A DNA stretch of 64,000 bases from Struthio camelus (taxonomy: Eukaryota; Chordata; Aves; Struthioniformes; Struthionidae). The position numbers were made by a program, and so were the translations under genes. The notes beneath the pieces are model-generated. The model ran no database searches. It was not told where the DNA came from and saw nothing but the letters and a program-made list of their open reading frames with translations. The stretch covers positions 123,991,738 to 124,055,737 of the forward strand of contig NC_090944.1 in assembly GCF_040807025.1 (NCBI RefSeq), in the 5' to 3' direction. How positions within the stretch are numbered: position 1 is the stretch's first letter; each line of letters opens with the position of its first letter. Shown piece after piece: positions 12,147 through 26,375 of the stretch.

Positions 12147-15100
12147 AACAGTTGGGCTGTTGCTTTTGCCACTCATGTTATCTGTTTTACAGATTATATT
12201 ATCCCAGGCTGTGATCTCCTACTGAAGTTGCTGTGTAGGTGTATCCAAAATGGAATACTTCGTTAAAGGTGCTGATTTCCATTTTAGCAAAATACATCTT
12301 TGGGAAGATGAGAAAATTGGACACAGTGGATGTTGAAAAAGCAAAGCACTTTCATTGTTTTCTGTGGATGTTCAAAAGAACTTTTTAAATGGCATGCATG
12401 CCTTGTGTCTGTTTTAAAAAAAAAATAGCACCACACTGAGTTCTGGAGATAGTTATGGTCAGCTGACACTGGCTTATTTTTACAGTGCAAACCTGTCTCT
12501 ACAGCTTTCTGCTGGAGCTGTAGGAAATAAAGCCAGTAGATTGTCCACGGATAAATAGGAGGAACTGATGACACTGCAGTTCAGGACACGGTTGCCAGAT
12601 GCAAGGAAGAGGGTGACTGGGAAAATTAAAGCATTGACCTGAGAAAGGCCAGCTGATTAATTAACCTACTTTAAGAGAAACCTCAGCTGTGACTTTGCAG
12701 TAGTGATTTGTAAAAGTGAGAAATACTGTGTTGTGTTTCTTGGGCCTGCCTTCACTTGGATGAAACAAATCCATTAGCAGAGGCAATGAAGCTTGGTTTC
12801 CTATGGATCTTAAGAGGGTTTTGTGGATTCTTTGATGTTTAATAAAGGGTGAGACACTTGATACTTTTTTGCTTGGGACACTGATGAGGATTTCTCTCCT
12901 ATCCAGAGTCTGTAGGTGCAGAAGTTTAAACAACCAAGCCATTCTGAGGGGCCCCCCCCACCCCCCCCTTCATCAGCTCTGGTTAAAATTGCCCAGTTCA
13001 AAAGATCACTTTGAGTAGTGAGGAGGAGTATGATGTGATTGACAATATTGTCTTGTAAGCCTTGTTTTTTCCAAGGAATCTGAAACATGGGCCAAAACGA
13101 ACAAACTCCTGTCTATCTTGTCTCAAAGTGGAGCATGTTTATGGGCCGAGTCTCTCAAATGCCCTATTTATCTGAGAGTATGTTTTTTATCTTTTGCAGC
13201 TCTGATGTATGACTATTACTTGGCGGAGACATTCAACAGCTTCTCATGTGCCTAATTTTCACAGTGTGAAGCTGTTTCTAGTCTCGTTGTTACTTTCCTT
13301 GCCATGTCTCTTTGATATAAGGATTTCTGGTAGGTGTAGGGAATTACAGGAGGAGAAATCTGACCTTTGCCTTCCAGCCTTCTGCTGTTTGCTAATAGGG
13401 TGGTTCTTAGTTGAGAGGATTTCTGGTATGCTAGTGAAACTGCTGGCTGTCTAGTGCCAGCCTTTCAATGGTAAGGGCCATTCTGGATAGTTATTAGTCA
13501 CCTAATGGTGTCTCATCCTCAACTCTGAGCAGAGTTTATTTGGGAATGATAACTGATTGAACACCCTTGCTTGGGTAGAGGTGATGTGAAGGAAGACCTT
13601 ATACACCCTGTTTACACGGTGTTGTTATGTTCCATAGATGAACTACAGCTCTTTTCATCTGGTCTTACTGTGGAGGTGATCTGCCAAGACTTGCATTGCA
13701 GCTCCTTGTTTTAAAAAAGAGGTGACTGTGGGACAGCAGTCTGTGCCTCTTAAATCTGGAATTTTTTTCTCAGGGGCCTGAAAGACCTACAGCTCGCCCC
13801 AGGTTCTGCACGTTTTCTCAGTCTGGTTTGTATTCTGCTCAGGTCTGAGGGATGGCTGTGTTCGAGTTTGGTAGGGCCCGGAGATTGTACTTGTTACTGC
13901 AAAAATAAACCCTAGCCCTTGTCTAAGAAGTGGCCAGACTGTCTGCAAGGGAAGGCAGCTGTAGAAGAGAAGCCTAAACAAAAGAGGAAGGAAAACATAA
14001 GCGATTAGCTGGGGGAGGGAGAAGGCAAGTCTTTCTAAACTAGACAAACCCACTCATGAGAAACAGCAGAAGTTGAAGAAATTATAGAGGTGAGTTTGCA
14101 ACTCATCTTTGACTTGTATGGATTCAGGGAAAGTGGAAACAACTTAGGAATTATAGACAATCTGTAAGGTCCCCTGATAATGAGGGGAAAAAACAGAATT
14201 TGAGCATTTCTGTTTCTTTTGAGAGACCTCATTGAATGTCGTCACTGTAGGATATTCGTAACAGGAAGTATAGAGCTAAGTTTCTGGCCTTTTCACGTTT
14301 GGGTGAAGGGTGCTAGAATGTATTTGTCTTTCAAAACAGGCTCTGGTTTTGTTCTCATTATCTCGAATGTTTAATGTTATCAGAAACTTACATTTCTTAT
14401 AGAAGTAAAAATCAGAGAAGGAACAAAATACTATGGCATTAATTTGCATTTCCCAAGTGTTTGACAGGGTGGATGGGGGAGAGAAGCATGTTGGGATCTT
14501 ACTTTTTGACTCAGTCCATGAAAGGAATGTGTGCTTGCCTGACACTGAGATACAGTGCTCTGTCAGGGATGCTTAGATTTAGGATTTTGCTTTGGGCCTA
14601 TTGAAAGCATTTGATTTGACTGTGGTAAATATTTCCAAGTTATTGAAACAGTAAGTTTGCTGAATTACAGTCGGCTGCATGTCATAGTTCTTACAATCTA
14701 ATGGTAGACACTGCAATAGATGCATTGGATGAAATAGGGTGACTCCTTTCCTCCTGAGGGAATACAAAGCCGAATGGCTAGCCCCCACAAGGGTGCTTGG
14801 CCGAATAACTGACTGGTGACTTTCATCTGTCTTTATAGCCTGGGTGTGACAATCTCCCATCCTTGTGAAAGTCTGAAGGCTATTATTCTAAGCATAACCA
14901 GGTGATAAGGACAGAAGGAAAAGGGGATGTTTGTTACTTTTCAGGGTTGTACCTTTGTTCCCATGCACAGTTAAAGTGTGAAGCGCTCAGGGAGGTGGTG
15001 AGAGCTCAGCTGCGCCCCACAGATAGGGTGCAGAAGCAGCCTCTGTGCCTATGCTGCTTCTAGCATGTGGCCAGTAGATCTTTTCCCCCCTCCCACCTGT

Positions 15101-15611
15101 CCTTCTTAGGTTTGGTCTGGAAATACATGCACAGGTGTGCTTTAGTCCACAGACAGTACGACTGCCCACACCTTCAGCTAGAAGAAGTTGCTTAGGTTTC
15201 CGTAGGGCAATCTATTTGCTCTAGAGATTAGTGGGAAAGTAAAAGCTACATTAGCTCATTCAGCACCCATGAATGTTCATGGTAAAATGCATCCAAAAAA
15301 GCTGTGACTGCATGAATCTCTGGTGATATCTGCATGTTCCCTACAGATTAGCTCAGTTTAAGGATTTGTGGGATCCTGTTTTTGGCAATATTAGGAGGCG
15401 CTATTAGTGGCACTGTACCAGCATGATGTATCAGTCACTTCAGCTCAGAAGGGATCGGTGGATTGCCTATTCCATGTCTCCCCGCAGAGGAGGGATTAGC
15501 TTAGTAATGTATGCAATAAGCCTCCATTCTGGGAATGAAGTTTCTCGGCATAATTTCTTAGGCAGCCAAAAGTACATTAGAGTAATACGATTTAGGTTGC
15601 AAAGTGAAACA

Positions 15612-15639
15612 CCCCCCCCCCCCCCAAAAAAAAAAAAAA
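15612..15639. repeat. C14-A14 homopolymer junction
   Basis: A run of 14 C is followed directly by 14 A. Length is likely polymorphic and error-prone in sequencing. Confidence 0.85.
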
Positions 15640-17604
15640 GTAATCTTTCCATAGGATTGTGCAGCACACAGTTATCCTGCCCTTGTGTACATCCAGTCTG
15701 CTGAAAGTGGCTGGAAGGGTATGGAATGACAGAAGCAAAGATGGCATCATCGTTACCCCTGTTGTAGGTATGCGATAAACTTGCACTGACAATCTCTGTT
15801 CCACCATTCCTAACATTGGAGTGTTTGGCTTTTTAACAGCCTTTTTCTAAAGGTAATTTGGAAATGAACTTTCTGCTGTATATTTAACTGGGAACAATAA
15901 GGCAGATTAACGATCTGTAACTGCTGGTTCCTCCGTGAATGGGATTTGAACTGGGATCCCCAAGCATTTGTAGCAGTGACTGCTGTTACTTAAGCTCCAA
16001 GGCTCACTACTACTTAAGAGCAGCTGGAGGAAGCTTGTTATCCAGAACAACTGGCTGAGCAACTGTTGTCAGACCTAGGCTTTAGAGGTTTTCATTTGAT
16101 AGGAGGTCTCAGCCTAGGATAGGGAGCTCTGTTCAGTTCATATGTTGGTTCTGGTTAGGTTGATCTTCCCCTCGTGTGTAGAGCGGGTGACTTTCCCGCC
16201 CTACGTGGAGCTTTGGAGGAGAAGGTGGGAAGATGGAGTTTTTAGTCTCTATTTCCTACCTAGATAGTTTCACTGACTCTTGCTTCCAGCCTGAGTTGGG
16301 AAGGGTTACTGCCCCATGCATGTTCCCTGTCAGGGAGAGAAAGGCCTTATGATTCATGTGCCACGTTTCTGGGGAGGGGAGGTGAAGGTGGATGTAGCTT
16401 CCTGCCTGTCTTATCTTGCTTCCTTTGCTCTATCAGGCTGCAGGTAAGCTGAGGGCTTCAGGCTGCCAAAATAAACCTGAGGCATACAAACTGAGCAGCT
16501 TTTAACATTCAGTCCAGTGCAGGTTTGGGACAAAATTTGCAATGTGTTTGTAGAAACGAAAATAATCATGAAAGCTATTTTCCCCCATAAAACTCACGTC
16601 AGCAGCTTTGGTATTTTTATGTCACGAGGCTGAATGAGAAGCTGGTGGTAGTCCGCCACAAGGTTGGGGGCGGGGACGCGTAGAGAAGGACACTCTACCA
16701 GAGATTTTGCAGTTATTTTCTGGCAGGGTTGATGCTCAGAAATTCTGAGTTGTGCTCCAGGTGTTTTGGGGAAGGAGATACTCATCACTGGTTCCTCTGC
16801 CTTTCTCCTTTTCTACCACTTCCCTCCCTGCTCTCTGCAGTCCTGTTGCGCGTTGCTCCTCCCTACTGCAGTCTGTGCTTTTGCCTTTTCTCCCTACACC
16901 CGCTTTTGTTCCTCTCCCCCCTTGCTGCCCTGCTCCTTGCTTCCCTGCTGAGTTTTCAGCAGGTGACCTTGTTCCTCCCAGCAAGGCATCGGAGGCTGTA
17001 GTTCACTGGTGCAGGGCTCTGCTCTTTGCTACAGGCTTCTCCTCGCCTCTGCGCTGGACAGCAATGCTGACAGCATGGCCTTATGGTGAACTGGAGAGGG
17101 AGGCAGCGATGGTTTCGCTCATCTGATTCATGGGGCTGTCATGCAAGCAGCTATGCTGGCAGTGATGGAAAGAGCAGCTAAGGCCTGCTTACACCGGTGT
17201 CACCTCTAAAATCAGATTGTTACCTTTGTCCCTTCTGTCCTGCCTGGGCAGCTGGGGAAGCATGAAGAACACAAGTGAAATGATCTTACAAATGATCTCT
17301 ATTCTGGTGTCACAAAGGCTCCCTGAGCGCTCAGGAGAGAGGGATCGAGAAGACCCTGCTTGTCTGTTCTGCGTTTGGGAAGTCTCATGCTTGGGCACGT
17401 ACCCGATCTGGACAAGGAAGTGAGCTGGAGCACTAACATGCCCCTCAGAAGACACCCAAACAACCACTGTGTCTCACGAGAGGGCCAAAGGGCATGTCAC
17501 TGAAGCAAAAACCCTACCAAATTTCAAGTCCCAGCCCCAAAGCATTATGGCAAGAAAACTTTCTAACAAGGTAAAAGGACTTTTTGTTTTGAACAGATAA
17601 TATT

Positions 17605-17626
17605 ATGTACAACCCCCGTTGTACAT
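17605..17626. repeat. Perfect 9-bp stem hairpin
   Basis: ATGTACAAC and GTTGTACAT flank a CCCC loop. The perfect inverted repeat could extrude as a short hairpin; no function is inferred. Confidence 0.8.
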
Positions 17627-20600
17627 TTCTGAATTGTTTTCAGAAATGCCTAACCATTTCTAGATGATCTATTTTAGAACATAATAACCCATCCTGAAGC
17701 AGACCTCCAGCATGGAAAACTTCAGCCCAAGTGTTTAATGCTTGATGAAAATTATAACCAGCTGCAAATAGAGTTATTTATTGGAAAGTGTCAGGCAGCC
17801 TTAATTTAGGAGTCACTTCTTGCACAGACGTTTCAGGCTGCCAGAAAAGAAAGGAGGAGAGCCCAGCTGCATCAGTTTGTGCATCGATTTGGACAGAGAG
17901 ATGGAAAGCCACATTTTTGCCTTTTATGTATTCTGCCTTATGTTCATTCTTGTACCTCTTTTCAGGATACTTAAGTACATCTGGTTTTCCATGTCTTAAG
18001 TGGGTAGTTCTATAAAATCTAGCAGAAGCCCATGTTTTTGTCCATCTGTAAAACCAAGGGTAAAGAGTACTGTCCTGGAAATGGGTTAGTTCAGTGACCT
18101 TTCCCAGCATTGAACTAGCTGCCAGATGATCAGTGCTTGAAATGTTCTGGACCTGATTCTTCTTTTCTTCACACTGCTTTTTCCCTTGTTATCAGCTGAC
18201 TTCACTGGGGCCTAATCATCGTTCTCCGCAGCCTTGGTCTGAGTAGAATATGCGTACGTGTGTGCGCCATACAGACTAGGTGTGCATATAAACAGAGAGA
18301 GAGAAACGATGTAGAGCAGAAATGAGATCATAATAACTCATGGGTTTTGGTTTTACTTGGCATAGTGTGCTGGTGCTGAGATTGCTAATCCCGTAAAGGG
18401 TACAGTAAGCACCTGTTTCTCTAAAGACCGTCTCTTCAGGTGTTCTTCAGAGAGCTTTATATAACTTTGCTCTGTTAGCTGTAGATCCTCCTGTCTGTAC
18501 CAGTTAGAGGGCTGGACTGAAATGTTTGTTACAGAACACTGAACAATTTATCCTCTTTCTTTCTGTAGGCAGTACAAGACATGATCCTAGTTTGAGGCCT
18601 AAGAGCTTGTAGCTCAGATGAAACCCATGCTCTGACCACTCATAGCTTAGGTTTTGCACCGCAGCGTAAAGGGAAAGCAGAGCTTAGTAAAGGATGTGAT
18701 CAGTTTTGAAAGGACTGTAGCAAATAATCAGTTTTCGTCACTGCATGCCATGTGCTGTGCATATTTGGGTTTGACAGGTGAGAATCGTATTACCTAACTT
18801 TCTTTATAAGGCTTTCACCCAAAGATATCAAGGCCTTTTACAAAAAAACAGATGAGCATGACTATGCTCAGAGACTTCACATGATTCCCCTTGAGCCACC
18901 GCTATTGTTCTGAGGTCCTATAGTTTATGACTGACGTTGCATTGACCCTGGGCACCTCCAAAAAATCTTAAAAATCTTTATTGAATTGCTGGGCTGTAGT
19001 GGCAGGGCAGTCCTGTTTCGTGACAGCACACCGAGGATGTGTAACCTGAAGGTGTCAAGTGATCCTTCAGCCTTCTTTACAGAATTGCTCCATGGAGATG
19101 TTTTTGTGGAGACTATTGATCTTTCCATTTGACTATCCAAGAACACTTTGCTGCCTCATTCACCTTATTGATCAAAAGGTCAGCTTTTAGCTCCGGAACG
19201 ACACTTTGGTGGAGAAGAAAAACAATTTAAAGCTGCCTCTTCTTCATCTCTTTGGATTATGCAATGACAAGGTAATATAACCTCTGCAAAGGTGTTTTAT
19301 GGTGAGTGTGCAGATGTTCCTGGAGGGAGGATCTGTGGAAGTGGGCTAGAATAGCTCTTTTTATCCACCAGACACAGGATCAGAGTCAACTTTTCCTAGA
19401 GCTGCGTTATTTGTTTGAGATCCAGAAAGGGGGGCTGTCAGAGAACTCTGGAAGAGACAAGAAATTGGCCTTCCTAGGCCAGACAAGCCGTGGAGCAAGT
19501 AAAGAGCATGAGTGACTGAACCCTTCACTGCAAACTGAAGGAGAGGATGAGCTAATGCTATTTCTGTTGACAAAGAAACACAAATGGAACCAGTTAGTGC
19601 ATCAGTGCACCCAGCACAAACCACCATCACAGGGAGCTGAGTGCACCAGAGTGTGCCCTGGCGATAGTCAGTAAGGTTGTATTATTCCAAAGGTGATGAG
19701 GTTTATAACTTTAATAGAATTGTGCCTTTTGGCAAAGCTCAGACTGGTGCTGAACTAAAAGGACAGCAAGCAGTGAAATGGCGTAACTTTTCAAATGTCT
19801 TTCAGAGTGAGTCCTTGTAGATTAGATTAACAAATTCAGTATTCTGCAATCTTCCTTTCTTCCTGTCCTCTTGCCTGTCTGTTGTCTCCATCTTCTCATC
19901 ACTGTACTCTTCTCATTAGGACATCCTGCAAACCACCATCCTCTTTCTTGAAAACCCTGTTCTACCCATCTACTCCAACCTTCACCAGGCTCCACCCTTA
20001 TCTGGATCCCACCATATACTTTCTTTGCTTGGCCTTGACCAATTTCTGCATCCTCTTTCTGCTTTACCAAATCTACATGGTTTCTTGCTAGACCAAGTAG
20101 AGCTCCTAGTCACTTTTTTTTTTTCTGAGTTGCAGGTCAGAATGTGCCAGAGACCTCAACAAGGGTCCTTTGCAGGTCCTCCTTTTGAAACTAAGTCTGG
20201 GGGTCTTTCAGATTAACATAGGATCATTTCTATTGCTCCATCCTTAAATGCAATACTTCTGACTAGGCTTTTTGCCTCTGTGGTTTGAGTATCTCTGATT
20301 ATCATCACCAGCTTACCCTTAACAAAATTCTAGGTTGACCTCGCTGCAGCTGGTGGGGTGTGATGGAGGTAACAGAATTAGTTTACAGGAGAAGCAAACA
20401 GTGACAGAGACCCCTGCACAGAAATACAATTATTTTCCCCCCCTAACCTAGGAAATAATAGAGAGAATGCTGCAGCTGGGCGCTACGGTATGTGTCCACA
20501 GAGATTGGATTGCCTTGCATACTCACTTCCATACTTGTTTTATTTTGTGCTCCTCTGATATCTGATGTGGGCCAGATCTCAGAGAAGAATGCCAGCCACA

Positions 20601-21130
20601 GTCTAGTATCTCCTGCATACATGGTTTCATTTGCACATTCATGTGGGATGAGTCCATCTCCTTTGCAAAGCACCAGTGTTCCACACATCAGCTCTATTTT
20701 GAAGGTTTCTGTTGCTAAGGAAATGCTGTTGCACTTGTTTCAATGTTATCCTTCAGCTGACCCTTATAGGGTGGTCTCAACCTGGCTCAGTGCCAACTCA
20801 CCTCCTGAGAGCACCTGCCATGTCCCCCGTCTTTCATTAGCTTTACAGTGAGATGTGCCTGTTGTAATAATCAATGTTTGTGCTTGAAAAATATTAATAG
20901 CTGGGTACACGACACGTGCCGTGTGTTATCGACCCGGTATTTTGATGAAGAGTTCTCTTATGACAGGACAACGGATTCAGTGGAAATTTCAAGCTCCAGA
21001 AATGTTGGGGAGCAAAACCTGAAGCAAAATTTGGCAGCTGGCGCATTATTTATTACTTGGGAGCCAAAAAGGAGCAGGCTGACTGCCTGCATTTCACTGA
21101 ATCGCTGCAACCCACACTGCAGCCATGTGC

Positions 21131-21148
21131 ATGTGTACATGTACACAT
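21131..21148. repeat. 18-bp perfect palindrome
   Basis: ATGTGTACATGTACACAT is its own reverse complement and lies in a CATG/TGTA-rich stretch that continues on both sides (about 21123-21160). Confidence 0.85.
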
Positions 21149-24100
21149 GTACCCATGTAGCATGTCTCTACGTGGTCCTGCCTGCTCCTGTTGGCCTTTG
21201 CCAAGTCCCCCCCTTCTAACCTTTAGCTGAAAGAGGAGGGCACCCTGCCCTTGTGGTGGAGAACCTTTTTCTGATAAGTATACCAAGGCCTCAAGATAAA
21301 CAGATGTTCTCAAAAGTTTAGAAAAAGAATTTTTTTCCCTGCAGCAATCTTTTCTTAAAGTATTATTTTTTCATTTGCTCATGTCTACTTGTTCTCCAGG
21401 TGGTCACGTGACCACTAGGAAGACACCTACTAGACAAGAAACAAATTTCCTGTGTAAAAGGCCCAAGAAAATAATACTGAAGAAATCAAAGATTATAAAA
21501 TAAATTATGTTCTGTAGTTCCTGTTTATGGCTTCTTGCTGCAGTCTGGTTCCCTGCTGCTCCTCTTGGGGTAAAATCATCTTATTTCAGTATTTATATGG
21601 AGATCCTCCTGCTTTTCCCATGACAAGCCTCATTTTATTTTCCTTGCTGGTAAAAGCTGCTAATGAAGATGATCTGATTTGTCCTTAAAGAATAACTTCA
21701 GGTAACCTTCCTGAAACTGAACTAGGTGCTCTTCCTCCCTGATCCCACGAACGTTTGCGGTTGACTTGAAGTATAATCTGTTGAACTTGAACTGCAGACT
21801 GTAATCTTAGGGGTAACTACACTTGTGTCAGCTCAGGTTCTCAGGCTGGCTCCCAACTTCATATTTGATCTACCGTTTCCTTCTAAAATAAAACTCAGGT
21901 CAGGTTCTTCCTAAAGTTGCACTTAGGCACTGTTTATTGCAATGTCATGCTTCAGAACAGATGCTGTTAGTCTCATGTTAGTTAAAAAGGTATTTATAGG
22001 AAATATAATGCAGCTTCCCCCCCACTCCGCCCCAGGTTCCAGGCTGAGGATGTCAAACTCAGAGCTTTCCAAAGCAGCTGCCTTCTTAAAATAGACCGAG
22101 AGAATTCCTCTTGTTCAGATGACATAATGAGGCTGAGGTGTAAATGAGGAGGGAAGCAGCAGCAGGTATGTATGGACTGATTCTTTCTTCCTGGCATCTT
22201 ATTAAAATAAGATATATTAGGGGGGAGGATGCAGAAAGATCAGGGGCCAGCTTCTGGCTGGAAAGCTTGAGATAGACAGCCTGTGCCTAGGAAGAGTATG
22301 ACTTAATGCCTACATCTGACAGGAACCAATTTAAAAATTGTCTCCCCCTCTGCAGAAGTTTGTACTGCAATATTGAACGTTGGTTTGATTACCTTTATCC
22401 CCTCTCTTCCCTCAAAGGAGGAGAGAAACAAGCCTAAGACCAGAATAGCTTGCAGTCAGCACAGTCGCCTTACGTTTAGAAGCACTTTATCAAAATCCTT
22501 GCCCCAAAATCTTTAGCTAGGTTCTGTTGTAAAGCCAGGTCCCGCCTACAGACAGCAAATGTTGCCCTGTGGAAAGAGGGAGCTACTATGGGCATCATCC
22601 TGACAGGAAATCCTGCTGGGGACCTTGGGAGCACATCCTGGCCAAGCTTTTATTGAACCCAGCAGGTCCTCACTGACTGTTTCAATGAGTCAACATTCGC
22701 CAGTACTGGGCTAAATTTTGTTGATGAAAATCTTGCTTGCACCAAGTGGAGTCAAAACGAGGGCGGCTAGTAGAGCCTAATGGAAATGAGGAGGCTTTGG
22801 CTCTGTGTGCGACTGTGCCACCGGCCTTCTCCTACAACCTCTGAGAAGTCATTTCACCTTTCTGGCTTCAGATTACATCCATCCTCTGTGGAATAAGAGA
22901 GGGCTATGGAAGACCTAGATGTTAGATATCAGAAGTATTATTTCGTAGGCTAAAGAAGCCATAGCAACATAAAGCTACAACACAGTTTCCATCACAAGAT
23001 GAACTTGAGTCAGTTACTGCCTTTGGAACATCTGTGGTATGGGCTAAAAGTAGACTTTTCTACCAGATTTGAAGTAAATTGAAGGAGTTGCAAAAAATAT
23101 CTCAAAACAGGGGGAGGAGAGGGGAAGTATCAGAGAAAAGGGGGAGAAAGGGGGATGGAGATAAACAGAAGTTGTTGAAATGTCTTAACAGTTTCCCTGC
23201 TTTTATCGTTGCTGTTCTTTTTCTGCTCAAATTAACTAGTTTACTGAATTCATTGAATCACGATACAATGAACAGAAACACTGATTAGACTCTCATTACT
23301 AAGATTCTTAATACTCACAGTACTCCTGCAGGGAGTTACCTGCAGCCAGGGGGTTATACCACTGCTTGCTCCTGCAGGGATCAGAAAAATTGCATGAGAC
23401 TTACCTAAGGGCTTTATCCAGATGTTTGTACCAGCTCCTGTTTTGCCTTTATCCTACCTTATGCTAACTTCTATCTTCTCTTCATTCCTACCTGTTCTAG
23501 GAATACATCTAGAGATTAGAAACATGAGAAAAATATCACCAAATATCTACCTGGAAAAATGCAAACGTGTGCGCCTTGAGGGAGAGGGGAAAAAAACAGA
23601 TTTTCAATGAGGCAGAAGGTCTGGAAAATCTAAAAGAGTTGAGATGTAGTGGAGAACAATTTGTATGTGGCTTTGTGATGCGACCAGGAAAAATGGCTAG
23701 TCTGGGCCTGCCTACGTGAAAGCAGCTTGCCCTTGTACTGTTAGAGACTGCGCTTGCTTGGATCTGTAAACTGAATAAAGGATTCATATTAAAGAATGGC
23801 TTTTCTACGATGCTTTTCATTTGATTGTCGCAGAGTGCCTTTAATAGGCATGCAAGGTGCTGTGGAACAATAAACACAGAAGCTGTGCTGTAACTCTTGC
23901 AGCATGTGTTTCTGTGGAAGTCATCTTTTTTTACTTCCTTTTATCCAGACATCAAAAGGAAAAGAAGAACAAAAAGAAGGCGGCAAAGACTGGAGCACAC
24001 GTAGTGTTTTCCCCGTCATCTTTGCCAAAGAAAAGAAGAAAGGAAATAAGCACCATTGCATGTAAATAATCTTTTTTTTTTTCCTCTTTCAAGAGATATT

Positions 24101-26338
24101 TTCATTGGTTCATTGTAATTAGGCAGAAGGTCCTGAATTGATTTATATATCAGACCTAACGGAGACTATTTTACCATTCCTGTAACAGATATTTAGACCT
24201 CTGAAAACTTTGAATCAAACCCTTCACCCCAGATACATGCATATTTCAGGGAATTTCAGAACTAGTTGCTAGTTTCATGGTTTGTACCTGATATTAGGTT
24301 GAACTTAATGCCAGGATTTTAAAGTTTGGAAAATATAGCTCCAGATTTTTTAGCTAAAGCCCATCTGAAATAATACACAAGAAGAAAGGAAGAATGTTAA
24401 TGCGTTATGGGTCAGGGTGTGCAGTGATGTGTGATAATGCTTGGTGCTTTCACGATATGCAAGAAAGACCAGTACTTTGACTGAGTCTTACTTTGAGCCA
24501 GGAAGGCGACTCAGCAAGCAGAGGAATTTGGATGATAAAAGGAATTATCAAAACAAATTGACACACCTCACTGAGAGGAGTGTGGTTGTGCGTTAAGGGG
24601 AGTTTAAAGCCCCTCCCCCACCCCCCTTGAGGGGAGAAAAATGCTCTGCAAGTAAGTTTAAGTCAGCAATCCTGTTGGGAAATCATTGTCCGAGGGATGG
24701 ATGAACAAGCGTAGTAAGCTGGTAAGCTGGAGGGACAGGTTTGTAAGTAGCCTTGAAGGAGAATGGTGAACCATATTGGGTCCTGCATGCATGTGCTCTA
24801 ATGCTCTGGCTCTGCCTGACCCCCTGGGCCAGGCCTGGCTGGCACCTCGCAGCCATGTGTAGTAGGTGCCTCTGTTTTCAGTGCTTGACATGGGAAATCT
24901 AGGGCCAGGTTTGCAGAGCTGCAGGAAGCACCTTCCTTTCTCAGAGAAATGACTGAGAGGTATGGGTACTCGTTTGCTCTGAAAGGCAGGTTTTGCTGTT
25001 CTCAGATTAGCAAATAATTTGTAAATGCTTTTTGTAAATACTGACCTCCTCAGCTTTGGGGCCTTGCTCTGGCACACGAGTTTTTGGAGATCCTCCTGTG
25101 GAAAAGGTAATTTCTTTTTCTTTTTTTAATGTTTTATATTAAAAGCGCCTTCCTTCTCTCCTTCCTCCCTCTTCTGCCTTCCCTCCTCCCCCTACCCCAA
25201 ACCAGAGTCTTGTGTCTCGGCTGGTGGGCTGCCACTCCGTTCACTCCAGGGACGTTGGCCCTTGATGGATCTCCACTGACAGTGAGCTGATGAAAGCTAT
25301 ACGTGAGCTGCTGAAGGGCGAGGCATACAGAAGTCAGTTCCTGAGGCAAAACAAATCTTTTCAAACCCCTTCTTGACAGGCAAAGTAGAAACAGTCAGTC
25401 TCAATGGTAGCTGGTAGCTGGGATGGTTCAAGGTGCTGCGTTAGTTACACCATTTAATGCTCTTGCCCCCTGGGGTGACTTTCTTAAGGGTTGACAGCAC
25501 CAGTAGAAGTTACTGGGTTTCTTCACAATGAGAAGTTGACAAGTTTGTTAGAAGATATTTATTAATGTGAGTACTGGATATGGAATGTAGCAGCCACCTC
25601 TCACAGTTTGATGGCTGCATTGTCTATTTGCGAGGGGCTAAGGAAGCCCAGTGTGGAAGGACCGTTCTCTCCTCCCCAACCCTGTCCCCTTCCACCGCAG
25701 CTAATAGCTGCTCTCTGTTCCCCGTGTGATGGACAGTCTCCTCAGCATAATGGACAACCTTTGGAGGATGGAAGAGTCAAAATGCTTACAGCGCATATGA
25801 ACAGTATTGTCTACACCTTAAAAAGCCTCAGCTACAACAGGATAGATGTTCTACATTAGGACTGTTGAAATTGGAGATAGGGCTTGTGCCTCCTGGTTTT
25901 AAAGTACAGTGACCCTTGAACCTGCAAATGATGAGACTGTGCTTTGGAAGTCAGCTAATTCACAGATTTACTTTTACTGTGAGGAGGAGAATCCCTTAAT
26001 CACATGTTGGAAGGACTGGCAGCACTGCAGGGAAAAAACAAGAAATCCTGAGCTGAATTTTCTAGTCAACTAAGTCCATGAAGACTGGTGGGAACCCGGG
26101 CAGATGAGAAAGATCACTGGTGAGGAGGATTACTTCACACCAGCCTGCAGTTCCCAGGGTAAGGCTGTGAAGAGTGGAGCTCAACTGGGCCCAACTTTGA
26201 GGCTGCTGCTGGATGCTTCCTCTCCGTCATTATTTCAGCTTAGCAAATACTGCCCTCACTGAAGCCTGGACTGTTGTACCACAACTTGCGCTGTTTACGT
26301 GGGCCAGAGAAAAACACCTTATATGAGGAACAGTATAA

Positions 26339-26344
26339 TTTATT
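26339..26344 (-). terminator. Poly(A) signal of the 3' LTR
   Basis: AATAAA on the minus strand about 70 bp before the LTR end, the usual place for a retroviral R-region signal. The equivalent site in the 5' LTR is altered. Confidence 0.45.
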
Positions 26345-26375
26345 GTTAGCCTAATTAAAGGTTTTAACAATATTA

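Larger units (their letters stand above)
10976..26271. other. Intergenic region, no gene recognised
   Basis: About 15 kb with only short ORFs (about 120 codons at most) that overlap on both strands and show no familiar protein motif. Items seen are a T16 run near 11283, an imperfect 24-bp-period duplication at 12105-12146, a C8-A-C8 run at 12952-12968, a C14A14 junction at 15612-15639, a 9-bp stem hairpin at 17605-17626 and an 18-bp perfect palindrome at 21131-21148. No tRNA, CRISPR or recognisable conserved exon was found. Confidence 0.6.
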
